From positions 1-39,634 of the forward strand of contig JAEUVB010000005.1 of assembly GCA_016786845.1 (NCBI GenBank): a DNA stretch of 39,634 bases. The letters run 5' to 3'. Made by a program: the position numbers and the translations under genes. Positions 7,842-17,451 of the stretch are shown one piece after another. Within the stretch, counting starts at the first letter, position 1. Each line of letters opens with the position of its first letter. Below the pieces are notes generated by a model. The model was not told where the DNA came from and ran no database searches. It saw only the letters and a list, made by a program, of their open reading frames with translations. The DNA is from Chitinophagaceae bacterium (GTDB lineage Bacteria; Bacteroidota; Bacteroidia; Chitinophagales; Chitinophagaceae).

Positions 7842-8972
7842 ATGGAAACAACCTTACAAGCCGATCCGCTGACTCAGGCCACACAAGATTTTTTACCCTT
7901 ACTCGGTACCGATTATGTGGAGCTTTATGTGGGCAATGCCAAACAATCTGCACACTATTATAAATCTGCTTTCGGATTTCAAACCCATGCCTATGCCGGG
8001 CCCGAAACGGGGGTGCGCGACCGCGTATCCTATGTTTTGGTACAGGATAAAATTCGTTTGGTGCTCACGACGCCATTATCTTCTAATAGCCCGATTGCTG
8101 AGCATCATAAAAAACATGGTGACGGTGTCAAGGTATTGGCACTTTGGGTAGAGGACGCCTATGATGCCTACGAACAAACCACCAAACGTGGAGGTAAATC
8201 GTATTTAGAACCCATGACCCTCACCGATGAACATGGTGAAGTACGCATGAGCGGCATACATACCTATGGCGAAGTCGTCCACATATTTGTAGAAAGAAAA
8301 AATTATAAAGGTGTATTCATGCCCGGCTTTGTTGCCATGAAGAGTGATTACAATCCTGAACCCACAGGACTGCGTTATGTAGACCATTGCGTAGGGAATG
8401 TAGGTTGGAATCAAATGAATCCCTGGGTGAAGTTTTATGAAGATGTGATGGGCTTCAAGAATATTTTGAGCTTCGACGATAAAGATATATCTACAGAATA
8501 CAGTGCACTGATGAGTAAGGTAATGAGTAACGGAAACGGATATGTAAAGTTCCCGATCAACGAACCGGCTGAAGGGAAGAAGAAAAGTCAGGTAGAAGAG
8601 TATCTCGATTTTTATGAAGGTGAGGGTGTACAGCATGTGGCCATTGCCACCAATGATATCGTCGATACCGTGACGAAGTTGAAACAGCGTGGTGTTGAAT
8701 TCCTGCGTGTGCCTCAGAACTATTATGATACCATTCTGGAAAGAGTCGGAAAGATTGATGAAGATCTGGCTCCTTTAAGTGAATTGGGTATCTTGATCGA
8801 TCGCGATGATGAAGGTTATCTCTTACAAATATTTACTAAGCCGGTGGAAGATCGTCCGACCATGTTCTTCGAAATCATACAGCGTAAGGGTGCGAAGAGT
8901 TTTGGCAAGGGAAATTTCAAAGCATTGTTTGAAGCTTTGGAACAAGAGCAAGCGCTCAGAGGAAATTTATAA
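7842..8972 (+). CDS. hpd: 4-hydroxyphenylpyruvate dioxygenase
   Basis: This 376-residue two-domain vicinal-oxygen-chelate protein converts 4-hydroxyphenylpyruvate to homogentisate. The N-terminal half starts around GTDYVELYVGNAKQSAHYYKSAFGF. The catalytic half shows the iron ligands His182 (VDHCVGNV), His265 (GVQHVAIATND) and Glu344 (MFFEIIQRKG). Length and ligands are normal. It lies just downstream of hmgA, probably in one transcript, and together they form the central two steps of tyrosine degradation. Later steps (fumarylacetoacetase, isomerase) are not in this window. A strong terminator follows the stop. Confidence 0.96.
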   Translation: METTLQADPLTQATQDFLPLLGTDYVELYVGNAKQSAHYYKSAFGFQTHAYAGPETGVRDRVSYVLVQDKIRLVLTTPLSSNSPIAEHHKKHGDGVKVLALWVEDAYDAYEQTTKRGGKSYLEPMTLTDEHGEVRMSGIHTYGEVVHIFVERKNYKGVFMPGFVAMKSDYNPEPTGLRYVDHCVGNVGWNQMNPWVKFYEDVMGFKNILSFDDKDISTEYSALMSKVMSNGNGYVKFPINEPAEGKKKSQVEEYLDFYEGEGVQHVAIATNDIVDTVTKLKQRGVEFLRVPQNYYDTILERVGKIDEDLAPLSELGILIDRDDEGYLLQIFTKPVEDRPTMFFEIIQRKGAKSFGKGNFKALFEALEQEQALRGNL

Positions 8973-8990
8973 TCAAACATATGGATACCT

Positions 8991-9034
8991 AAAAAAGGGA
9001 AGGATTCGGTTTGTACTGAATCCTTCCCTTTTTT
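8991..9034. terminator. Bidirectional terminator between hpd and the large surface-protein gene
   Basis: A perfect 17-bp inverted repeat (AAAAAAGGGAAGGATTC and GAATCCTTCCCTTTTTT) flanks a 10-nt loop. A T run follows on the plus strand and an equivalent one on the minus strand, so it can end both converging genes. Confidence 0.92.
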
Positions 9035-9051
9035 TATGAATGAGATGATTC

Positions 9052-12000
9052 CTATCGAACCAGGATCAGGTCTCCTTTAAGGAAATAATCGACTCCGGTC
9101 GATAAGCAAGTATATTTAATCATATAGAAATACGTTCCGGATTCAACATCTTGTAGTTTGTATTTTCCATTCCATCCTACATCAGGATTGGTGGATTCAA
9201 AGACGATATTGCCCCATCGGTTCACGATGATGAATGTTTTCAGATCTATACCATAGGCATTCACCATGCGGAATTCATCATTGTTCAAATCTCCATTCGG
9301 CGAGAAGGCATTCGGAACAAAGATCTTGGTACAGCAGGCCTCTTGTTCGAGGGTAGCGATATTGGTGGCCGAACAACCACGTGCATCCGTCACTAAAATC
9401 GAATACGTGGTGGCAGCCAGATAGGAAAATTGCCCGGTAGAGCTATAACTTCCCTGAGGCAGCAGGTAATACGAGAGATTGCCTGTTCCGCCTGAAGCCG
9501 TGACCCTGATTTTACCGCTTTTATTATCCTGGCAAATGAGATTATCGGTTTCAACACTACTGATGACAACCGCTTCAGGGTCATCAATGGTGACAATGGA
9601 AGTGGTGGTACAACCTTTGGTATCGGTGGCCGTGATGGTATAGGTATTTGCGGCCAGACTATCGATACTTCCGCCGGTCATGATGAGATTGCCCGGATTC
9701 ATAATATAGCTGTTCACGGGATTTACGCCGTCGGCCAATGCAATGACCGTTGCGTTATTATCGCCATGACAAGTAATCGGTGTCGTTTGTGTTGAAATAA
9801 ATGTCGGATTGGGAGGAGTGAGTATGGTGACTACGGATGAAGTCGTACATCCGTTTCCGTCTTTTACGACTACGGTATAATTGCCTGCAGTCATGCCCGT
9901 AAATCCGAAGGCCGGAACAAAGGCTCCGCCGATGGAATAAGTCAGGGTACCTGCACCGCCGCTCGCCACCACACTGATGCTGCCCGTATTATCGGGATTG
10001 CAACCTGTATGATTCACGATGATGGTGCTGATGACAATGGCCGGAGGATCGATGAGGGTAAAGAACGTTTGTGCTGTACAATTATTGGCATCGCTTACTT
10101 GTATGGTATAAATACCGGCCGGCAGGGATGAGAAGTTGCCGGTGGTATTGGATGTGCCTCCGGGCAGAAGCGTATAATTTAATGCTCCTGTGCCTCCGTT
10201 ATAACTCACATTGGCTATGCCATTGTTTGAATTGAAACAAGAAGGATCAACCGTGTTTAAGTTCAAAAAGGTTAGGGCCGCAGGTTCAGTGATGGTGACG
10301 ATGGTGCTGTTTGCACAATTGGCCGCATCACTCACGCTGATGGTATAATTGCCCGGCGCCAATGAATTGTATTGTCCGTTTGTATTGGTCAGATTACCCG
10401 GCATTAAAGTATAAGTCAACAATCCTTGTCCGCCACTGGCAGTAGCCGATATTTGTCCGTTTTGAAAACCATTGCAAGTAATATTGGTCACGTTGACGGT
10501 GGTCCATGTAACGGGTGCGGGCGGGTTGATGATGAAGGCAGATGTAGCGGTACAATTATTGGCGTCGCCGACGGTGACCGTATAATTTCCGTTCGACAAA
10601 TTGTTGAAATTGTTTGCGCCTTGCAACGGACCACCAATGGAATAGTTATAAGCGGGTGTTCCTCCATTGACTAAAATGATCGCTGTCGCATCATTGCCGG
10701 GGATGCAAGAAGGTGTGGTGGTATTGACAGCTGTAATAGTGAGCAGTGGGGCTTGTTGGAGTGCCACGAGGGTGGTGGTGCTACATGCATTGGCGTCTGT
10801 CGCTGTAATGGTATAATTCCCAACGACAAGATTGTTGAAGTTTCCGTTGGTATTGGTGATATTGCCGGGTTGCAAATTGAAGATCAAACTACCGATACCG
10901 CCGGTAGCTGTAACCGATATAGAACCATTGGTGCCGCCATTGCAGGAAATATTATTCGTATTGACTTGAGACCAAACGATGGGTGCCGGTTGAGTCATCA
11001 CTATAGAGGAAGTGGATGTGCATCCATTGGCGTCAGTTGCCAATACGGTATAGGTGGCTGCATTCAGGTTATTGAAGGTGCCGGTGGTATTATTCGTGCC
11101 AAGGGGCTGAAGCGTAAAATTGTAAGCAGGCGTTCCGCCGCTAAAGACAGCGGTGACGGAACCTGTGGCCGAACCAAAACAATTGGGAGAGACCGAATTC
11201 AAACTCACCGGAATCACTGCGGTCGGTTGGGTGACTACGATGATGGTTGAGTTAGTGCAATTCGCGATATCACTTGCCGTAATAGTATAGGTGCCGGCAG
11301 CTAAGCCACCAAAGATTCCGTTGGTATTATTCACGCCGCCTGGGTTACGGGTATAGGTGATGGTACCTAGCCCCCCGGAAGCACTGACATTGATTTGTCC
11401 ATTTGCTAAGCCAAAACAGCTTACGGGCGTACTACTTGTGGTGCTCCATGTGAGACCAATAGGCGCATTGACGGTAAAAGCTGAAGTGGCAGTACAGCCA
11501 TTGGCATCCGTAACCACGACGGTATAATTTCCGGCGCCCAGATTGTTGATGGAATTCGAAGCTTGTGTTGGACCACCTACAGAATAGGTATAAGCCGGTG
11601 TTGCACCGGTTGCTACGATTACAGCTGTGGCATCATTGCCCGGGGTGCAGGTTGGGGTTGTGGTTGAAACATTGATGATATTTAAGAGCGTCGGTTGACT
11701 CAATGTAATCGTCGTGGAGGTTGTACAATTATTCGCATCGCTTGCCGTGATGGTAAAAGTGGACGCGTTTAGTCCGCTGAAACTGCCGGTGGTATTGCTG
11801 ATATTGCCCGGTTGTAAAATATAATTGATGCTGCCTGTACCGCCTGATGCCGTGGTCGTGATGGTTCCATTGGCGCTACCGTTGCAAGATATATTTGTGG
11901 TGGTAGTGGATGTCCAAATCAATGGAGTGGGTTGGGTGAGATTGAAGGTTGTTGTGGCCGTGCAGCCGGATGCATCGGTGGCTTGTACGGTATATCCGCC

Positions 12001-14043
12001 ATTGCCTAGTCCATTAAAAGAACCCGTTGTATTGGACGCTCCACCCGGATTTAAGGTATAGGTGATGGCGCCATTGGCGCTGCTTGCACCGGTGAGTACA
12101 GATCCGTTGGTCTGATTGAAACAGGTTGGATTCGTCGGGCTAAGGGTGTTGAATACCGGCGGGATTTGTTGAGTCAACGTGACGATGGTTGTCGCGGTAC
12201 ACAAATTGGCATCCACTGCATTAATGGTATAAGTCTGTGCAGTCAATCCGGAAAAGACGCCGGTGGTATTGGTTAAACTGCCGGGTAATAAGGTGTAGTT
12301 CACCGGCAAAGTACCTCCATTCACTAAGGCATTGATTTGCCCGGAGTTGGGATTATTGCAAGTGATATTGGTCGGATTGATGGAGGCCCAATTGAGACCT
12401 GTGGTAGCGGAAATGCTGGTGATCGCTGATCCCGTGCAAGAGTTGCTATTGGATGCTGTGATAGTATAGCTCCCGGCACTGAGTCCTGTAAAAGTAGTCG
12501 GACTACCGGCTTGTACAATATTGCCCGGTTGCAATGTAAAGCTGAGTCCCGTTCCGCTTGCAGAAGCCGTAATGCTTCCTGTGCCGGAACCGCAGCTGAT
12601 ATTGACAGGTGTTAAATTGGGAACCGGCAGTGGGGATATCGTAATCGCAATAAATGAATCCACTGACGGGCAGCCTGGGTAAGCGGCCGTTACGGTATAG
12701 GTGGTGGTAACGCCGGGGCTGGCACTGACTACATTACCACTGGAAGGCGTCGTTAAAGGAGACCATGTAAACGTAAAATTGTTATTGGCCGGCACCGGTG
12801 TGGCGTTCATGACGGTAGAGCTGCCCTGACAAATGGTCGTGGCCGGACTGATCGTGAAGCCCGGTGTTTCCAGAATTTCTACCGTTACCTGATCTGTGAC
12901 GGAAGTGGCGCAAACCGAACCATATACATCGATGATGATGGTTTCCACACCTTCGGCTAAAGCATCTGCGTTGGCGAATATGGTAAAGGAGACGACCGTA
13001 TCATTGGCCGGTATGGTGACGGATGCCGGAAGGGCATTGCAATCCAAACCGATGGTGGCTGTTCCGGAATATACGAGTGGTACATTTTGCGGAAAAGGTT
13101 TAGGGTTGGGACGTTTAATGGTGACCACTGATCCGTTGCAGCCTTCAATCGCAAAAGGGTTGGCTGCGGCGATGTTATTGGATGAGGTGACGCCGCTGAC
13201 GATGGCCGCCTCAGATTGGAAACTTCCTGCTTCCAGAAATACCCCGGAATCGAGTATGCCATCGAATACATCCGCGATAGCGAATTTCATGTGGTAAGTG
13301 GAACAAGGGGTTACCGGGGCGATGGCGGTGAGTTGTTGGGTGAGACCGTCGTAGGTGATATTGGTTCCAAAGGTATTGTCGATAAACAATGCGTTGTTGG
13401 GAGGGGCACAAGGGGAGGTCACGGTGCCACAAGGATTGAGGGTACTGCCATTGATGGTATTGATGGATACCGGACAATTGGTACCGGGTATCAAGGCGAG
13501 GTTGGTGGGTACGGCATAGCCGGGACCGGATATAAAGAAGGAAAAGATATCGTTGAAATTGCTGCAGGTATAAAGCGGGTATTCTTCGGAGCCGAAGCGG
13601 TAATTAAATTTTATCGTATCACCGATGGGCACAAAGTCAAATTCGAGTTTACATAAATCATAGATGGTACTGCTAGCTGCATTTTGCAGGTCAAGGTCTC
13701 CGCCTATCATCAAATTGTCCCAGGAAGCAAATTCAGCGGCACTTTCATTCACGCCGATGTCCCAGGGTATGCCGAGGAAATAGGTTGTAGCCGCTATACC
13801 GGTGGTCAATACGATACCGGTGTCCATGGCAATGGTGGTGACGAGACCATTATCAAATTTACCACTGGCACCTGCGGGGCAGGTGAGCACAGGATTGGTA
13901 TATACAATTCCCTGACCTACCAAGCGGTCCACCAATTGATTGGCCGTTTGATTATTGGTCACGACTAATTGGGCAAAGCCCGTGTGGAAACTAAAAAGAA
14001 AACAGAAGGATATTAGGAGGTGTCGAAGTGTAGGCATGGGCAT
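9052..14043 (-). CDS. Giant T9SS-secreted surface protein with choice-of-anchor-L-like domain and SprB-type repeats
   Basis: The 1663-residue protein has an N-terminal signal peptide (LLISFCFLFSFHTGFAQ). Residues about 25-270 match the choice-of-anchor-L type domain, including EFDFVPIGDTIKFNYRFGSEEY and FAIADVFDGILDSGVFLEAGSF. A β-sandwich region (about 280-470) follows, then 14 SprB-type repeats of about 79 residues each (pattern C..G..NG.I...ASGG.G...Y.L.PG...NT.G.F..L.AG.YTITATDANGCT). The last 94 residues (from CCTKIFVPNAFSPNGD to LKGDLILVR) are a type-B T9SS C-terminal sorting domain. Such proteins are exported across the outer membrane by the type IX system and held on the surface, where SprB-like adhesins serve in gliding or attachment. 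A second Met (14037) could be the start. The 21-bp repeat array lies about 70 bases upstream. Confidence 0.93.
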   Translation of the reverse strand: MPMPTLRHLLISFCFLFSFHTGFAQLVVTNNQTANQLVDRLVGQGIVYTNPVLTCPAGASGKFDNGLVTTIAMDTGIVLTTGIAATTYFLGIPWDIGVNESAAEFASWDNLMIGGDLDLQNAASSTIYDLCKLEFDFVPIGDTIKFNYRFGSEEYPLYTCSNFNDIFSFFISGPGYAVPTNLALIPGTNCPVSINTINGSTLNPCGTVTSPCAPPNNALFIDNTFGTNITYDGLTQQLTAIAPVTPCSTYHMKFAIADVFDGILDSGVFLEAGSFQSEAAIVSGVTSSNNIAAANPFAIEGCNGSVVTIKRPNPKPFPQNVPLVYSGTATIGLDCNALPASVTIPANDTVVSFTIFANADALAEGVETIIIDVYGSVCATSVTDQVTVEILETPGFTISPATTICQGSSTVMNATPVPANNNFTFTWSPLTTPSSGNVVSASPGVTTTYTVTAAYPGCPSVDSFIAITISPLPVPNLTPVNISCGSGTGSITASASGTGLSFTLQPGNIVQAGSPTTFTGLSAGSYTITASNSNSCTGSAITSISATTGLNWASINPTNITCNNPNSGQINALVNGGTLPVNYTLLPGSLTNTTGVFSGLTAQTYTINAVDANLCTATTIVTLTQQIPPVFNTLSPTNPTCFNQTNGSVLTGASSANGAITYTLNPGGASNTTGSFNGLGNGGYTVQATDASGCTATTTFNLTQPTPLIWTSTTTTNISCNGSANGTITTTASGGTGSINYILQPGNISNTTGSFSGLNASTFTITASDANNCTTSTTITLSQPTLLNIINVSTTTPTCTPGNDATAVIVATGATPAYTYSVGGPTQASNSINNLGAGNYTVVVTDANGCTATSAFTVNAPIGLTWSTTSSTPVSCFGLANGQINVSASGGLGTITYTRNPGGVNNTNGIFGGLAAGTYTITASDIANCTNSTIIVVTQPTAVIPVSLNSVSPNCFGSATGSVTAVFSGGTPAYNFTLQPLGTNNTTGTFNNLNAATYTVLATDANGCTSTSSIVMTQPAPIVWSQVNTNNISCNGGTNGSISVTATGGIGSLIFNLQPGNITNTNGNFNNLVVGNYTITATDANACSTTTLVALQQAPLLTITAVNTTTPSCIPGNDATAIILVNGGTPAYNYSIGGPLQGANNFNNLSNGNYTVTVGDANNCTATSAFIINPPAPVTWTTVNVTNITCNGFQNGQISATASGGQGLLTYTLMPGNLTNTNGQYNSLAPGNYTISVSDAANCANSTIVTITEPAALTFLNLNTVDPSCFNSNNGIANVSYNGGTGALNYTLLPGGTSNTTGNFSSLPAGIYTIQVSDANNCTAQTFFTLIDPPAIVISTIIVNHTGCNPDNTGSISVVASGGAGTLTYSIGGAFVPAFGFTGMTAGNYTVVVKDGNGCTTSSVVTILTPPNPTFISTQTTPITCHGDNNATVIALADGVNPVNSYIMNPGNLIMTGGSIDSLAANTYTITATDTKGCTTTSIVTIDDPEAVVISSVETDNLICQDNKSGKIRVTASGGTGNLSYYLLPQGSYSSTGQFSYLAATTYSILVTDARGCSATNIATLEQEACCTKIFVPNAFSPNGDLNNDEFRMVNAYGIDLKTFIIVNRWGNIVFESTNPDVGWNGKYKLQDVESGTYFYMIKYTCLSTGVDYFLKGDLILVR
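9337..12615 (-). repeat. Coding array of 14 SprB-type repeats
   Basis: Fourteen units of 77-80 residues lie end to end. Units 5 and 9 share the variant PGNDATA plus YS[VI]GGP in place of the usual L-x-PG motif, and unit 12 has a related YSIGGAF variant. Units 4-7 and 8-11 correspond one to one, suggesting that a block of four repeats (about 940 bp) was duplicated. Confidence 0.85.
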
Positions 14044-14111
14044 GCAATTTTATCCCTGCTAAGATACTCTTTTTCGGAATGTTTTTTTAATGAGTTGAAT
14101 GCTGAGGGGGT

Positions 14112-14405
14112 GGACTAGAGCTAATGCGAATCGGACTAGAGCATGTGCGAATCAGGCTAGAGCAAATGCGAATCGGACTAGAGCCAATGCGAATCTGGCT
14201 AGAGCAAATGCGAATCAGGCTAGAGCCAATGCGAATCGGGCTAGAGCAAAAGCGAATCGGTCTAGAGCCAATGCGAATCGGGCTAGAGCAAAAGCGAATC
14301 GGACTAGAGCCAATGCGAATCAGGCTAGAGCCAAATCGAATCGGGCTAGAGTCAATGCGAATCGAACTAGAGCCAATGCGAACCAGGCTAGAGCAAGTTT
14401 GAATC
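14112..14405. repeat. 21-bp tandem repeat, array 2 (14 units)
   Basis: Exactly fourteen 21-bp units (consensus GGACTAGAGCCAATGCGAATC) run without any length change. Units differ at a few positions only: GGA/AGG/GGG at the start, CAA/CCA/AAA in the middle. Two frames remain open throughout because 21 is divisible by 3, but the predicted peptides (ANANRTR heptads) lack any start context or domain and I do not call a gene. The array sits between two minus-strand surface-protein genes, in the upstream region of the gene starting at 14043. Confidence 0.92.
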
Positions 14406-14518
14406 GGATAAGCGTATGAACGAAACGTTTGTTAAATAAATGGATTCATTAATAGATGGATATAAATCATTGAAAATGAGCATTTTGATAAAATGAATAA
14501 TTCTGATAAAATTAGTTG

Positions 14519-14670
14519 ATTCCCGCAGTGCCCCCGAGGCGGGAGAGACTTCGAAGACCGGCATTTATTTTAATGAACGTGGATCGCATGAGCGATAGTA
14601 GCGGATACCCCGCACCCGCCGAAGGCGAGGGAGGAGTAGCAGCGGATAGCGCGACCCGCAGGGGCATGCC
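14519..14670. repeat. GC-rich extragenic element
   Basis: The element contains GCCCCCGAGGCGGGA, GAGCGATAGTAGCGGATACCC and GGAGTAGCAGCGGATAGCGC, with AGnAGCGGATA occurring twice. It contrasts sharply with AT-rich flanks (14406-14518 is AT-rich and holds nothing recognised). A related sequence lies at 6380-6490. The word GCCCCCGA recurs in the gaps at 20142 and 23616. Confidence 0.5.
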
Positions 14671-14736
14671 CAAAATGAAATAAACAAACTCAGCAAAATC
14701 TCCGATAACCGAATATGTTGAATCCGTAATCTATTC

Positions 14737-17376
14737 TTATCGAATCAAGGTCACGTCGCCCTTCAAGGTATAGACTTTCTGTGTCGACAAGCATGTATAT
14801 CGAATCAGGTAAAAGTAGGTGCCTACGTCGGCATATTCGCCGAGGTATTTGCCGTCCCATCCCAGCCCGCCAGATTGGTTGTTGAACACCACATTGCCCC
14901 AGCGATTGTAAATCATAAAATCTTTGATTTCGGTGCCGGCGGTATTGAGCATGCGGAGCTCGTCATTACGACCGTCATCATTAGGAGAAAAGGCGGAAGG
15001 AACAAATACATTTTCGCAACAGATTCTTTCTTTGATTTGAACAGGCCGATCGACAGCGCAGCCATTGGCGTCGGTGGCAGTCAGGATATAATTGCCGTAA
15101 GACAATTGATAAAAGATGCCGTTGCTGCTATTGATGGCACCGGGGTTTAATTGAAATTGAATATTGCCCGTGCCGCCCGTTGCCGTTACCTTGAGGGTGC
15201 CGTTTACATTTTGTCCGCAACTATCCTGACTATAATCAAGCGACGTAATGATCAGCGCTTCAGGTTGCTGAAGGGTCACCAAGGTCGTACGTGTGCATTG
15301 ATTGGCGTCGGTGACCGTAATAATATAATCGCCTGCAGACAAGCCGGTAAAGAGTCCGTTGGTATTGCTGATGCCGCCCGGTGATAAACTATATTCCTGT
15401 ATGGAAATCTGTCCGTTGCCGGCCTGGATCTGTATGCTGCCATTTTGTTGTCCCGCACAAAGAATGTCGGTGAGGGTCAGGGTATTGATTACAGGTGCAT
15501 TACTGCTGATGAGGGTGACCGATGAAGTGGCGGTACAACCTTTCGCATCCATGACCGTAATCGTATAGGTATTGGCGCTCATGCTGCTGAAAGTGCCCGA
15601 TGTAGAAAAAGACCCACCGATAGAATAATTTAGCTGTCCACTGCCACCGCTCGCCAGCACGCTGATGACACCATCGTTACCGGGCACGCAGCCGGGTTGG
15701 GTGATATTGACACCATTGATTTGAAGTTGTGTGGGTTGAGTGACTAAAATAATCGTCGTCACATTGCAGGCATTGACATCTGAAGCTGTGATGGTATAGG
15801 TGCCGGCGCTTAGTCCGGTAAATACACCACTGCTGTTGCCGGTGCCGCCGGGCATTAACTGATAAGTGATGCTTCCGGTGCCGCCTGTGGCCATTACATT
15901 GATAGTGGCGTCATTGCCATTATAACAGTTCACATCCTGATGCACGGCATTCGTGAACGTGAGTAAGGCCGGTTGAAGGATATTGCAAATTGTGGTGAGG
16001 GTACATCCATTGGCATCCGTTGCAGTAACCGTATAGGAACCTGCATTCAGGTTATTGTATTGTCCGCTTAAGGAAGCCACATTGCCGGGATTGAGTAAAT
16101 AATTTATACTACCGCTACCGCCACCGGCCTGTGCATTGATGCTGCCGTTTTGGATGCCAAAGCAACTCATGTTATTTTGTTGAACAGAATTCCAAAGGAT
16201 AGGCGTTGGAGCCTGGATAGACACCGCTGTGGTTAAACTACATCCGTTACCATCGCTGAGGGTGACGGTGTACAAGCCGCTGTTGAGGTTATTAAAGCCG
16301 CCGTTGTTATTGCTGTTGCCACCAGGTTGCAAAGTATAGAACGGGGGTGCGGCATAATTACTGCCTGATGCAAGGATGCTGCCATTATTTTGTCCGGCAC
16401 AGAGAGGCGACATGGCGATGGCGGTTAAGTCTAAGGTTTGTACGGTTTTGGTGACGCTGGCACTGGCATTACATGGACCTGAAATCGTGAGCGTTACATT
16501 GTAAGTGCCCGGAGAAGAAAATACATGTAGGGGATTTTGCAGGCTGCTCGTGTTATTGATTCCGGAAACAGGGTCGCCAAAATCCCAAGTAAATGTGGAA
16601 GGGCAGGAAGTGGATGTATTGGTGAATTGATATTGCAACGCGGTAGACGTACAGGCAGAACTAAAATCGGCCATCATGGTGGGGGCTTCACCGATCACGA
16701 TATCGTCGAAGGCAAATCCGTCATAGGCATTGCATATCGTACCGGCACCAAAGGCAAATCGAAATTGCACGCTGGGGAGCCCGGCGAGATTGGACATGCA
16801 GTGTTTGGCCGTCACCCAGCCGAGGCTGCCGTTGCCGCCGGTGCAACTGCCGGATGTGGGTAAGACGGTGCCCGCCCATCCTTGTTTTGGATTAGCAAGG
16901 GTGCTCAAGGCCGTGATATTCGATTGGTTGAACCAATTTTGATTGAGGCAATCGACCGGGTCGGTATTGGTGCCGACATTGGTCCAGGTAACGCCATTGT
17001 TGGTAGAATACTGAAAGGTGGCGCCATCATAAATATTTTCGGTCTCCCAGTAAATCTTAAAACTGACATGGGGATTGCTGACATTGGTAAAATCGAAGCA
17101 GGGGCTGGTGACATAAGAACGTTGTCCGAAACTGTAAAAGGAGCCGGTCAATCCGCCGGAAACCCAACAATTGATACCTGCGCCTGCACTTTGAATAAAA
17201 GCTTTGTTGGGCGCACCCATGGCCCAGTCGTTATTGGTGCCACCGCTGCTCCAGCCTCCCGGGCCCGATTCGAAACTTTCTGTATAAGGGAAACTACTGA
17301 TGGTGCTGCCACATTGTGCGTGAACCCGACAGACGAAAGCCGTCATGAACAAGAATGCCAATGAGAAATACTTCAT
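14737..17376 (-). CDS. T9SS-secreted surface protein with PKD domain and six SprB-type repeats
   Basis: The 879-residue protein has a signal peptide (YFSLAFLFMTAFVCRVHAQ). A jelly-roll/MAM-like adhesive domain at about 25-225 begins FPYTESFESGPGGWSSGG and includes CFDFTNVSNPHVSFKIYWE. A PKD domain follows (about 230-315; FTWDFGDP…SPGTYNVTLTISG), then six SprB-type repeats. The last 94 residues (from CCENVFVPSAFSPNDDG to LKGDVTLIR) are a type-B T9SS sorting domain, the same length as and similar to that of the neighbour at 9052. Repeat 4 carries the YSIGG variant also found in the larger protein, so the two genes share repeat ancestry. The product is probably a surface adhesin. The gene is separated from the other surface gene by 690 bp. 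Confidence 0.93.
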   Translation of the reverse strand: MKYFSLAFLFMTAFVCRVHAQCGSTISSFPYTESFESGPGGWSSGGTNNDWAMGAPNKAFIQSAGAGINCWVSGGLTGSFYSFGQRSYVTSPCFDFTNVSNPHVSFKIYWETENIYDGATFQYSTNNGVTWTNVGTNTDPVDCLNQNWFNQSNITALSTLANPKQGWAGTVLPTSGSCTGGNGSLGWVTAKHCMSNLAGLPSVQFRFAFGAGTICNAYDGFAFDDIVIGEAPTMMADFSSACTSTALQYQFTNTSTSCPSTFTWDFGDPVSGINNTSSLQNPLHVFSSPGTYNVTLTISGPCNASASVTKTVQTLDLTAIAMSPLCAGQNNGSILASGSNYAAPPFYTLQPGGNSNNNGGFNNLNSGLYTVTLSDGNGCSLTTAVSIQAPTPILWNSVQQNNMSCFGIQNGSINAQAGGGSGSINYLLNPGNVASLSGQYNNLNAGSYTVTATDANGCTLTTICNILQPALLTFTNAVHQDVNCYNGNDATINVMATGGTGSITYQLMPGGTGNSSGVFTGLSAGTYTITASDVNACNVTTIILVTQPTQLQINGVNITQPGCVPGNDGVISVLASGGSGQLNYSIGGSFSTSGTFSSMSANTYTITVMDAKGCTATSSVTLISSNAPVINTLTLTDILCAGQQNGSIQIQAGNGQISIQEYSLSPGGISNTNGLFTGLSAGDYIITVTDANQCTRTTLVTLQQPEALIITSLDYSQDSCGQNVNGTLKVTATGGTGNIQFQLNPGAINSSNGIFYQLSYGNYILTATDANGCAVDRPVQIKERICCENVFVPSAFSPNDDGRNDELRMLNTAGTEIKDFMIYNRWGNVVFNNQSGGLGWDGKYLGEYADVGTYFYLIRYTCLSTQKVYTLKGDVTLIR
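15022..16435 (-). repeat. Coding array of six SprB-type repeats
   Basis: Six units of about 78 residues. All keep Cys in the first strand and the [DN].N.C[TNS] end motif. Repeat 4 is of the PGNDG/YSIGG subtype found in the larger neighbouring protein. Confidence 0.85.
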
Positions 17377-17451
17377 GAGAATAGGGATAACAGCCGCGAA
17401 AGTACGTTAAAAAGTGATGGAAGGATTGGGGGTAAGACCTTAGGGGAAAAC

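Noticed and set aside
10426..11250. Plus-strand open frames inside the large adhesin gene
   Set aside because: They are antisense shadows of the SprB repeat coding sequence, favoured by its composition.
14099..14419. Open reading frames through the 21-bp array giving ANANRTR-like or MRIGLEP-like heptad proteins
   Set aside because: A 21-bp unit without stops is open in several frames by arithmetic alone; there is no initiation context, signal or known domain.
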